This document shows positions 57,069 through 64,000 of a stretch of DNA of 64,000 bases, one piece after another. The stretch's first letter is position 1; each line of letters opens with the position of its first letter. The position numbers were made by a program, and so were the translations under genes. Location: assembly GCF_018595685.2 (NCBI RefSeq), contig NZ_CP092334.1, positions 276,001 to 340,000 of the forward strand, written 5' to 3'. Source of the DNA: Flavihumibacter rivuli (GTDB lineage: Bacteria > Bacteroidota > Bacteroidia > Chitinophagales > Chitinophagaceae). The notes beneath the pieces are model-generated. The model was given only the letters and a program-made list of their open reading frames with translations, did no database searches and was not told where the DNA came from.

Positions 57069-58090
57069 CGCGATTTCTTCATCCAGTCTATTGCCGCTTT
57101 TATTTTCCCGTCTTTTTTCCAATTAAAGAAGTTGTCCCCTCCGACAACCCTGATATCGGGTTGAACATCCTCCATGTATTGTTTTCCTGTCCTGTCGGTC
57201 ATGAAATCAACTGCCAGCACTATCCCATTGTCCTTGCCGGGCAGGTACCAGCCCTGGTTGGCCGTAACAAATCCTGCTGTAGGCTCACCGACCAAAACTG
57301 CTGCCGGCCGGCCTTTGAATGCCAGTGCCAATGCCTCCCCTGAACTTCCTGTAACAGGCCCGATGATAACGGCTACTGGTAGCCTGGAAAGGTCGCCGCA
57401 TTTCCTGTTGCAACTGGTTAATGTAGTGTCAAAGGCGATGACGGAATTTCCTTTCACCATTGTCTTTCCTGTTGTGTCTCCCTTATTGTTCCTGGTCATG
57501 GAAATGATGCCATCACCCAGCAGGTTGCCAAGTCCGCTGATCATGGGGAACATATTCCCTCCACCATTGAGCCTGAGGTCAACGATAACTCCTTTGGTGT
57601 TGGGCTTGATATTGGCACATAATGAGTCCTGGATCTTTTGTGCGAATCCCTGCATGGCCTCTGCTGATTGTCCGCCAAAGAAGGGGATGCTGACATAGGC
57701 ATAATGGTTGTCGATCAGGCCGGCATAAACTTTTGGTCCTTTTGCTGCTGCTGCTTTGATATCGGGATTTATCCTGGTGGTGTCAAAATGATAATCAGGG
57801 TTGCGGTAGTCCTTGTCTTCGAAGACCAGCCATCCATGTTTATCCCCCAATGCATTGAATGCTTTGATGAGGGAAGGGTAGGCGTCCTGGTAGGATTTGC
57901 TGCCTGCAATTTCCTTGTAAACATTGCTGCGCATCTCTGCCCAGTTTACGTTAGCGGAGTAAATGGATCTTTGCTCCATCAGGTTCAATGCGCTATCCAC
58001 AAAGGTCTTGACGCTATCGGGTACCTGTGCGGAGACAGATAAACTTCCAATGAACAGGCAGGTTGCCAGGATAAGTAGATATCGGGACAT
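57065..58090 (-). CDS. S41-family (C-terminal processing-type) peptidase
   Basis: A 341-aa secreted protein with a signal peptide (MSRYLLILATCLFIGSLSVSAQ). The S41 core is VIVDLRLNGGGNMFPM and VAVIIGPVTGSSGEALALAF (catalytic Ser), then FVTANQGWYLPGKDNGIVLA. A PDZ domain is not evident, giving a shorter, tricorn/CTP-like protein. Its substrate is unknown. The gene converges on pntB. Confidence 0.85.
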   Translation of the reverse strand: MSRYLLILATCLFIGSLSVSAQVPDSVKTFVDSALNLMEQRSIYSANVNWAEMRSNVYKEIAGSKSYQDAYPSLIKAFNALGDKHGWLVFEDKDYRNPDYHFDTTRINPDIKAAAAKGPKVYAGLIDNHYAYVSIPFFGGQSAEAMQGFAQKIQDSLCANIKPNTKGVIVDLRLNGGGNMFPMISGLGNLLGDGIISMTRNNKGDTTGKTMVKGNSVIAFDTTLTSCNRKCGDLSRLPVAVIIGPVTGSSGEALALAFKGRPAAVLVGEPTAGFVTANQGWYLPGKDNGIVLAVDFMTDRTGKQYMEDVQPDIRVVGGDNFFNWKKDGKIKAAIDWMKKSR

Positions 58091-58108
58091 AAGAACTGAT
58101 TAAGGGCG

Positions 58109-58116
58109 CAAAGTTA
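58109..58116 (-). promoter_or_regulatory. -7 box TAACTTTG of the S41 gene
   Basis: Exact TAnnTTTG on the minus strand, 18 bases before the ATG. Confidence 0.4.
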
Positions 58117-58208
58117 TGCTGTATGGGAGAAGGGAGCTGACCGCTGGTCATTTTGGTGAATGAAGTGGAGATAATGGCGACTGGGTCGTAATTTTACCGG
58201 ATAATTTT

Positions 58209-59621
58209 TTGTCTTTGTCCTTACCGTCATCATTCATTCGGTCCATTGGGGATGCTCCTGGATTTGACCAGGAGAGCTTTTGTAAAGTACATGATTCAGG
58301 GGAGCAGGTAGTCTCCATAAGGATGAATCCTGCCAGGATTTCCTTGTCGGGAAAAGAAGGGGACGAATCTGCTATACCTTCCGGTCTTTCCTTCCGGTTG
58401 CAGGAGAGGGTCCCTTGGTCAGGTATGGGCTATTACCTTGCCGAAAGGCCTTCCTTTACTTTCGATCCCTTGTTCCATGCGGGGGCCTATTATGTACAGG
58501 AAGCGTCCAGCATGTTCCTGGAACAGGCCATCCGTCAATGCGTTGATCTGGACCAGCCCCTGACCGTTCTTGACCTGTGTGCAGCACCCGGGGGCAAATC
58601 CACCCATTTGCTTTCCCTGATCGGCCCGGATAGTGTATTGGTCAGTAATGAAGTGATCAGGGCCAGGGCGTCCATATTGGAGGAGAACATTACCAAATGG
58701 GGGAGTGCTAATGTGGTGGTCACCAATAATGACCCCAGGGATTTCTCCGGCCTGGAAGGACTTTTTGATGTGATCGTGGTGGATGCGCCTTGCAGCGGAA
58801 GTGGCATGTTCAGGAAGGATCCCGATACCATTGCCGATTGGAGTGAGTCAAATGTTGCCTTATGCAGCCAGCGCCAGCAAAGGATCCTGGCGGATGTATG
58901 GCCTGCCCTGAAGGAAGGTGGTATATTGGTGTATTCCACTTGTTCCTATTCAGTAGCAGAAGATGAAGCCATTGCGGATTGGTTGCTGGAGAATTTCGAG
59001 GCCGTATCCATTGGACTACAGGTAAGCAGCAAATGGAATATTGTTGAGACAAATTCATCGGGGAAGGGGGCGAAAGGGTATCGATTCTATCCCGATAAAG
59101 TGAAAGGCGAAGGGTTCTTCATTACCGTATTCAGGAAGGAAGGACATACAACACAGTCATTCCCTTCCCGGAATAAAAAAGTAAAATGGGAAAAACTGGG
59201 CAAGTCAGGATCGTCCCTGGTAGCGCCATGGCTGTCCAATAAGGGGCTTTCCTTATTGGACTGGAACGGTCATATCCTGGCTATGCCTGCACAGGTAGAA
59301 GGTTTGCTTCCTTCCCTGCAGCAACTATTCATTAAAAAGGCAGGCGTGATGGTGGGCAAACTGGCCGGTAAGGACCTTGTTCCGGATCATCCATTGGCCT
59401 TAAGTACTATACTGTCGAAGGAATTGCCTGTCATTGCAGTAGACAAGGACCAGGCCATTGCCTACCTGCGCAGGGACGACCTTCACATTGCCCCCGGCAT
59501 CAAGGGATGGGCATTGGTGCAATATGAAGGATTGTCGCTTGGCTGGGTGAAGGCATTGCCCAACAGGCTCAATAATTACTATCCCAAAGAGTGGCGGATA
59601 CTGAAACAGCCCGGTCAGTAA
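58209..59621 (+). CDS. RsmF-like RNA cytosine-C5-methyltransferase (NOL1/NOP2/Sun)
   Basis: A 470-aa protein with the m5C methyltransferase fold: SAM motif LDLCAAPGGKSTHLLSL, VVDAPCSGSGMFRKDPD (motif IV Cys) and VYSTCSYSVAEDEAIADW (catalytic Cys of motif VI), followed by C-terminal PUA-like sequence. The family methylates 16S rRNA at C1407 (RsmF) or similar sites. No ATG is available before the conserved PSSFIRSI; the start is probably TTG 58209 (or TTG 58215). Confidence 0.9.
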   Translation: MSLSLPSSFIRSIGDAPGFDQESFCKVHDSGEQVVSIRMNPARISLSGKEGDESAIPSGLSFRLQERVPWSGMGYYLAERPSFTFDPLFHAGAYYVQEASSMFLEQAIRQCVDLDQPLTVLDLCAAPGGKSTHLLSLIGPDSVLVSNEVIRARASILEENITKWGSANVVVTNNDPRDFSGLEGLFDVIVVDAPCSGSGMFRKDPDTIADWSESNVALCSQRQQRILADVWPALKEGGILVYSTCSYSVAEDEAIADWLLENFEAVSIGLQVSSKWNIVETNSSGKGAKGYRFYPDKVKGEGFFITVFRKEGHTTQSFPSRNKKVKWEKLGKSGSSLVAPWLSNKGLSLLDWNGHILAMPAQVEGLLPSLQQLFIKKAGVMVGKLAGKDLVPDHPLALSTILSKELPVIAVDKDQAIAYLRRDDLHIAPGIKGWALVQYEGLSLGWVKALPNRLNNYYPKEWRILKQPGQ

Positions 59622-59679
59622 TTTGGCTTCAATTTTGCCGATAAACACGCATATTTGCAACGAGTAAAATCTATTCCTT

Positions 59680-60654
59680 ATGCAACGAAAGCCGATTTTG
59701 TGGTTGTTTGGCCTGTTGTTCAGCTTATCCCTTAAAGCCCAGCCTAACCTTGAGATACAGGGTGTTTCCCCTTCTTTATATGTGGTACATGTGGTGCAAC
59801 CCAAAGAGACCTGGTATAGCCTGGGGAGGTTGTATAATATCAGTCCCAAGGAATTGGCCCCTTACAATAATGCCGACCTTTCCAAGGGGGTTAGCATTGG
59901 CCAGGTAGTACGTGTGCCATTGAACAGCACTAATTTTTCCCAGGATGGCCAGAAGGCCACCGATGAAGCATTGGTGCCTGTTTACCATAAAGTAGCTGAG
60001 AAGGAATGGATGTACAGGATCAGCACCAATTACAATAAAGTGCCGATAGAAAACCTTGAGAACTGGAACAAGATCAAGCGCGACCAGGTGAAGGCGGGAA
60101 TGACATTGGTGGTAGGTTACCTGAAAGTAAAGCGTGAATTGTCAGCCCTGGCCGGCCAGGCAGCAACCGGTGTGCCGGTGGCCGTAACTGCACAACCCAA
60201 GGCGCCGGTTGAGCCACCGAAGGAAGAGAAGCCGATCACTACCCCAAAGCAGGAACCTGCAACAGGGGCCAAGCCTGCACCGGCACCAGTGTTGACCAAG
60301 CAGGATCCGCCTAAGCAGGCAGGTGATAACAGGCCAACATCCATTGATTATAAAGGTGGATATTTCAAATCCCAGTTCGAGAATTCCGGAAAGTCAAACA
60401 AGGGTGCAGCCAATATCTTCCGCAGCACGAGCGGATGGAATGATGGCAAATATTATGCTTTGATGGATAATGTGCCGGTAGGTACCATTGTACAGGTGGT
60501 GAATACTGCTAACAATAAATTCATCTATGCAAAAGTATTGGGTACGCTTTCGGATATCAGGGAGAATGCAGGGCTGGTGATACGATTAAGTAATGCAGGC
60601 GCAGCTGAACTAGGAGCTGGTGAAGCCAGGTTTGCAGCAGAAGTGAGATATTGA
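59680..60654 (+). CDS. LysM-domain secreted protein
   Basis: A 324-aa protein with signal sequence (LWLFGLLFSLSLKAQ) and two LysM-like repeats: VVQPKETWYSLGRLYNISPKEL (about 35-56) and VAEKEWMYRISTNYNKVPIENL (about 105-126), which bind peptidoglycan. A Pro/Ala/Lys-rich linker follows (about 165-220), then a double-psi beta-barrel-like domain at 225-324 (FRSTSGWNDGKYYALMDNVP, VPVGTIVQVVNTANNKFIYAKV), which resembles RlpA/expansin-like folds. It is predicted to be a cell-wall-associated protein. Confidence 0.84.
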   Translation: MQRKPILWLFGLLFSLSLKAQPNLEIQGVSPSLYVVHVVQPKETWYSLGRLYNISPKELAPYNNADLSKGVSIGQVVRVPLNSTNFSQDGQKATDEALVPVYHKVAEKEWMYRISTNYNKVPIENLENWNKIKRDQVKAGMTLVVGYLKVKRELSALAGQAATGVPVAVTAQPKAPVEPPKEEKPITTPKQEPATGAKPAPAPVLTKQDPPKQAGDNRPTSIDYKGGYFKSQFENSGKSNKGAANIFRSTSGWNDGKYYALMDNVPVGTIVQVVNTANNKFIYAKVLGTLSDIRENAGLVIRLSNAGAAELGAGEARFAAEVRY

Positions 60655-60670
60655 CCAGGTGCAATAAAGT

Positions 60671-60697
60671 AAAAAGGGGCTTTGGCCCCTTTTTTTA
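60671..60697 (+). terminator. Terminator after the LysM gene
   Basis: AAAAAGGGGC/GCCCCTTTTT hairpin with a TTTG loop and a T7 run on the plus strand; on the minus strand the AAAAA/TTTTT arm can serve the convergent gene. Confidence 0.85.
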
Positions 60698-60707
60698 TGC
60701 TTTTCTT

Positions 60708-61304
60708 TTACTTCTTGTTTTTTGATTTTTTGTACTGGATGAGTTTTCCATCCTCTATGGTGTACATGGTTTCGCGCGTAGTGATGTTCAACAATGGAGC
60801 GGTTCCATCAAAGGGCTTGGTTTCCTCCAGCCTTTTATAAAGATGCCGGTAAAGGGTGGCATTACCAGTCGGGACTTCCAGGAACCAGCTTTCCATCAGT
60901 ATCCTGTCCTCTGTGGGTAGAATTGACCCATGCAATAGGGTTTCGGGTTTGCCTGTTTCGGGGTCGGTCAGATTGATCTTCCTGACTGGCATGACAACGA
61001 TCATTTCCTGTTGCTTTTCGTTGAGGTAAATGACTTCATTGGTCACCAGGTCCAGTTTGATCATCTGATCCTTTACCAATTTGTTATTGGGCAGTTCTAT
61101 ATCGGCCTTCGCGTAGGCGTCCTTATAGAATGCTGAGCCGCTTTCCACTTTCGAATAACGATCGGTGATCCTGGGAATGGAATTGGAGAAGGCATTCAGG
61201 TTGATCATCCTGCCATTATTGCTATTGGAGAACTCTGCATTACTTACCTGTGCAAGCAAGGCCGCAGGTGTAATGGCTAATAGGGATGCAAAGATGAGTT
61301 TCAT
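60708..61304 (-). CDS. Secreted paralogue B of unknown function
   Basis: A 198-aa protein with a signal peptide (MKLIFASLLAITPAALLAQ). Its core is homologous to the preceding gene: KDQMIKLDLVTNEVIYLNEK, VMPVRKINL, HGSILPTEDRILMESWFLEV. It ends in a basic tail (KKSKNKK). No known domain was recognised. An ATG at 61325 overlaps the stop of paralogue A as ATGA, so translation may be coupled. Confidence 0.78.
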   Translation of the reverse strand: MKLIFASLLAITPAALLAQVSNAEFSNSNNGRMINLNAFSNSIPRITDRYSKVESGSAFYKDAYAKADIELPNNKLVKDQMIKLDLVTNEVIYLNEKQQEMIVVMPVRKINLTDPETGKPETLLHGSILPTEDRILMESWFLEVPTGNATLYRHLYKRLEETKPFDGTAPLLNITTRETMYTIEDGKLIQYKKSKNKK

Positions 61305-61321
61305 GGTTGAGGTATCTGGGT

Positions 61322-61915
61322 TCATTTTTTCCTGCCCTTCTTCACTTCCACTAAAACACTGTCCTGGATGGTGTAGAAGCTTTTCTTTTCGACAATGTTG
61401 ATCTCTGTTGTGGCAGAATTGTATTGTTTGTATTCATCCAGCTTTTTGGTGTGTAATTGATAGCAAGGGGCATTCTCCGTTGAACAATCAAGGAACCAAG
61501 CAGCCTTTAGTTTTTTTTCGTCAGTAGGCAGTAAGGATCCGTGGATAAAGACCTCCGGTTGTCCTTCAGTACCATTGGCAAAGATGATCCTTTCAACAGG
61601 AATAGTGGCGATCATTTCATCTCCCTTGTCGTTTTTGAATTGGATCTCACCGGTAACCAGGTCGAGCCTGATCAGCTGGTCTTTTGCAGCCTTCCCATTC
61701 GGGAATACCAGGGTTGCTTTTTCAAAAATATCCCTGTAATAAGGTGAGCCGGAATTGATCCTGGTGTATTTGGTAGGGGTACTGGGCATGCCATTGGCAA
61801 AAAGGTAGAAGTTCTCCGATGGCCCTGCTATAAGGGTAGATACATCCACACTCTTGACCTGTGAAAAGGCCAATGCCGGAAAGGTCAGTAATGTGGCTAT
61901 CAGGATTTTTCTCAT
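61322..61915 (-). CDS. Secreted paralogue A of unknown function
   Basis: A 197-aa protein with signal peptide MRKILIATLLTFPALAFSQ. It shares with paralogue B a block of residues: YYRDIFEKATL versus FYKDAYAKADI, KDQLIRLDLVTGEIQFKNDK, EMIATIPVERIIF, FIHGSLLPTDEKKLKAAWFLD, and a YTIQDSVLVE end against YTIEDGKLIQ. It ends in KKGRKK. The two arose by duplication and are expressed together. Function unknown. Confidence 0.78.
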   Translation of the reverse strand: MRKILIATLLTFPALAFSQVKSVDVSTLIAGPSENFYLFANGMPSTPTKYTRINSGSPYYRDIFEKATLVFPNGKAAKDQLIRLDLVTGEIQFKNDKGDEMIATIPVERIIFANGTEGQPEVFIHGSLLPTDEKKLKAAWFLDCSTENAPCYQLHTKKLDEYKQYNSATTEINIVEKKSFYTIQDSVLVEVKKGRKK

Positions 61916-61963
61916 GGGCAGTTCTTTACTTGGACCTTCAAGTTACAAAACCTGCCAGAAAAA

Positions 61964-61991
61964 AAGGGCGCCCTGTTAAAGGGGCACCCTT
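61964..61991 (-). terminator. Terminator of the DUF4382 gene
   Basis: AAGGGCGCCC (61964-61973) pairs with GGGCACCCTT (61982-61991) with one C-A mismatch; on the minus strand it is followed by TTTTTCTGG. Confidence 0.7.
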
Positions 61992-62014
61992 GCTTGTTTA
62001 TAAAGGACTTCTGA

Positions 62015-62812
62015 TCACTTTTTTTCCAGCTTTACCGTATCGATCACCGTGGTCTGGCCAAGGGTGATGGAAACATTGCGGGTGGTTGATTTAAAGGTGG
62101 TATCAGTGGGGTAGTAGTGGAATGCATAGGCTCCTGCAGGGATATCCCTGAACTGGTAGCGGCCGGAATCGGTTGCAGTAGAGGCAATGGTATCCGATCC
62201 CTTAATAGCATAAATATTTGTCAGCACGGTATCGGGTGCTACCACTCCCTTGGCGATACCACCGGAGGGAATAAAGGAGATTACCCTGATCACCGGTTTA
62301 AGGTTGAACTTTCCGCTGTTGCCTGCTTCTACCACAGACTTGGCTGCATCGAAATCAAGGACCAGGCGGTAGAGTACCCCGCCGGAAACTTCTGACTGGA
62401 TCTGCACTTTGAGGCCTGATTGCTGGGCGCTGGGTGTGCTCAGCATTTCCTTGCGCCCATCTTTCATGATGATATAGTTATTGCTGCCAAGGATTAGCCT
62501 GAGTTGGCTGATCCTGCCGGCAGGGATAACAGCATCTGCTAGCAGGGTGTCCTTACCATTGGTTAGTTCCAGCAGGTTGTATATTCCGGGATAGATCCCT
62601 TGCAGGGACATCCATTTGGAAGTGTCGCCGGTATTGATCTGGATCTCCCTGATGTCCACCCAAACCTCCTTGATATTGGGATTGGGAGCATCGGTTAGCC
62701 TCACTTCCAGGCGTGCCTGGTCGGGGCCGGTGTTGTTGTTGTCGCTACAGGAGGTAAAGGCAAGAGCGGCCAGGCTGAGTACAGCACAAGCAAACAAATG
62801 TTTCGTTTTCAT
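62015..62812 (-). CDS. DUF4382 lipoprotein
   Basis: A 265-aa protein with a lipoprotein signal (LSLAALAFTSC, Cys about 22) and a DUF4382 domain: RLEVRLTDAPNPNIKEVWVD, IREIQIN, NLLELTNGKDTLLADAVIPA, and IPAGRISQLRLILG. A second small domain (residues 195-265, VLTNIYAIKGSDTIASTATD then DIPAGAYAFHYYPTD) is a carboxypeptidase-regulatory-like beta sandwich. It is common in Bacteroidota outer-membrane lipoproteins; its role is unknown. Confidence 0.88.
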   Translation of the reverse strand: MKTKHLFACAVLSLAALAFTSCSDNNNTGPDQARLEVRLTDAPNPNIKEVWVDIREIQINTGDTSKWMSLQGIYPGIYNLLELTNGKDTLLADAVIPAGRISQLRLILGSNNYIIMKDGRKEMLSTPSAQQSGLKVQIQSEVSGGVLYRLVLDFDAAKSVVEAGNSGKFNLKPVIRVISFIPSGGIAKGVVAPDTVLTNIYAIKGSDTIASTATDSGRYQFRDIPAGAYAFHYYPTDTTFKSTTRNVSITLGQTTVIDTVKLEKK

Positions 62813-62940
62813 AAGTGTGTTTTAAGAAAGAGTACCACTTGAATCCTGCCAAATACTATTCCAAATTCCCGGAAATGTGGATAACTTATCGGTTAATCGG
62901 GGGTGTTATATTCTGATACCCTTGGTTATTGGGCATTTTT

Positions 62941-62974
62941 TTTGGGAATTTAATCAACTTTAAATGTATTTTTG
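62941..62974 (+). promoter_or_regulatory. Promoter of the OmpA-type gene
   Basis: TTTG (62941-62944), 22 bp, then TATTTTTG (62967-62974). The -7 is exact; the spacer is two to three bases longer than usual. A leader of about 60 nt would follow. Confidence 0.45.
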
Positions 62975-63039
62975 TCTGAGTACCATTTAGTTAAACTAAG
63001 CAAATGGGCTATGATTAACCACTAACCAAAATAACTAGT

Positions 63040-64000
63040 ATGAGAAAAGTTGTACTGAGTTTTGCATTACCCTTCCTGGTTTGTAGTGCCGTAACGGCGC
63101 AGGAATTGGCCAATACTCCTTTTTTTGGGGCCAAGGCAGGGGGGAACCTTTCCAGGTTTAATTTATCCGGCAATACCCCACAAGGATGGGCTAGCGAGAT
63201 AAAACCCGGATTTTCAGGAGGTCTTTTTACCAATATTCCGGTAAGTAAAAAATGGGCTATCCAGCCTGAACTTTCTTTCAATGAAAATGGAAGTAAGATT
63301 AAGGATGCGGGCCGCGATATCAGCCAGCGCCTGAATTACCTTTCTATACCCGTTTCAGTTAAATACTGGGTGAGTGACAAATTCAATTTCCTTGCAGGTC
63401 CCGGCATTGATTTCCTGCTGAGTGGAAACAAGGTTGTACAGGGGGTTAAGGAAAAGAATTCCGATGATTTCATTCGCAACAACTTTGCCTTCCATGGGGG
63501 CTTTGAATATTGGCCATCATTGAAGTGGGGATTGGCTGCACGTTTTATCCAGGGTATTAATGATATCCGTGATAATGAAGATTACGAGATCCGTAACCAG
63601 TCATACCAGGCTACCATCAACTACAGGTTTGGGAAGAAGCCACAACCGGTAGTGATTGCCCCACCGCCGCCGCCACCACCTGCTGATACAGATAAGGATG
63701 GCATCAACGATAATGATGACAAGTGTCCTACTGTTCCGGGTGTGGCCAAGTACAATGGTTGCCCTGTGCCAGATACAGATAAGGATGGCATCAATGATGA
63801 AAATGATAAGTGCCCCACAGTTCCGGGAATCGCCAAGTACCAGGGATGTCCAATTCCTGATACCGATAAGGACGGGGTGAATGATGAAGAAGACCAGTGC
63901 CCTAATGAGGCTGGTGTTGCCCGTTACAAAGGTTGCCCGATCCCTGACAAGGATAATGATGGTGTGAACGATGAAGAAGATCGTTGCCCTGACCTTGCCG
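63040..64000 (+). CDS. OmpA/PorT-type barrel with thrombospondin type 3 repeats (3' truncated by window)
   Basis: The open frame runs from ATG 63040 to the window end, 320 codons. It has a signal peptide (MRKVVLSFALPFLVCSAVTAQ) and a PorT-like outer-membrane barrel to about residue 200 (GLFTNIPVSKKWAIQPELSF, RLNYLSIPVSVKYWVS, YQATINYRFG). A polyproline hinge (IAPPPPPPPAD) leads to calcium-binding thrombospondin type 3 repeats (DTDKDGINDNDDKCPTVPG, repeated about four times). The usual next domain is a peptidoglycan-binding OmpA C-terminal domain, which must lie beyond the window. It is probably an envelope-anchoring outer-membrane protein. Confidence 0.92.
   Translation, partial: MRKVVLSFALPFLVCSAVTAQELANTPFFGAKAGGNLSRFNLSGNTPQGWASEIKPGFSGGLFTNIPVSKKWAIQPELSFNENGSKIKDAGRDISQRLNYLSIPVSVKYWVSDKFNFLAGPGIDFLLSGNKVVQGVKEKNSDDFIRNNFAFHGGFEYWPSLKWGLAARFIQGINDIRDNEDYEIRNQSYQATINYRFGKKPQPVVIAPPPPPPPADTDKDGINDNDDKCPTVPGVAKYNGCPVPDTDKDGINDENDKCPTVPGIAKYQGCPIPDTDKDGVNDEEDQCPNEAGVARYKGCPIPDKDNDGVNDEEDRCPDLA

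Overview
The window looks like chromosomal DNA of a Bacteroidota member, most likely family Chitinophagaceae. The evidence is the gene families (DUF1573, DUF2490, DUF4382, a fused two-domain 2-oxoacid dehydrogenase E1, split pntAA/AB/B, PorT/OmpA-type barrels with thrombospondin type 3 repeats), lipoproteins, the scarcity of clear Shine-Dalgarno sites, and promoters of the Bacteroidota form TTTG-N19-TAnnTTTG. Family placement is inference; no database was searched.

Layout. 1-5 kb: an SDR enzyme, then a DNA-damage polymerase pair (dnaE2-like and dinB) behind a perfect dyad that looks like an SOS-type operator. 5-10 kb: a VapBC toxin-antitoxin pair, an F420-type NADP oxidoreductase, a bestrophin channel with a DUF481 protein, and a DJ-1/PfpI protein divergent from an HxlR regulator. 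10-11.8 kb: an AT-rich SGNH hydrolase gene, a tRNA with anticodon CAT, and a non-coding tract with two 110-bp direct repeats and GC-rich hairpins. 11.8-19 kb: an aminotransferase and a five-gene asparagine/aspartate operon (aspA, periplasmic asparaginase, Dcu carrier, porin, DUF2490). 19-34 kb: PPK2, two DUF1573 proteins, fused E1, an M28 peptidase, a TRIC channel, DUF393, YebC, an APC permease, then a DAACS-DedA-MFS-GT9 run ending in a palindrome and a 23-copy 11-bp tandem repeat. 34-42 kb: a secreted octapeptide-repeat protein, malate dehydrogenase, a redoxin, a BlaI/M56 sensor pair, EF-P, accB-accC. 42-49 kb: HAD phosphatase, acyltransferase, thioesterase, epimerase, then a photolyase/cryptochrome operon (FeS-BCP-like protein, flavin reductase, DUF2805 and a FAD-domain-first photolyase) divergent from an SDR. 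49-64 kb: proline dehydrogenase, a lipoprotein, fRMsr, thyA-folA, a methyltransferase, transhydrogenase pntAA-AB-B, an S41 peptidase, an RsmF-like methyltransferase, a LysM protein, two tandem secreted paralogues, a DUF4382 lipoprotein and an OmpA-type gene cut by the window end.

Most of the window is housekeeping or metabolic. No prophage, integrase, transposase or CRISPR array is visible. The most distinctive signals are: (i) repeated placement of a TAnnTTTR -7 box four bases before the start codon, implying leaderless mRNAs; (ii) EF-P with Arg32 at the loop tip; (iii) the photolyase operon, with one member apparently domain-permuted and another lacking Fe-S cysteines; (iv) the secreted xNPxxNxx octad protein; and (v) the two unusual repeat loci at 11.2-11.7 kb and 33.75-34.01 kb.
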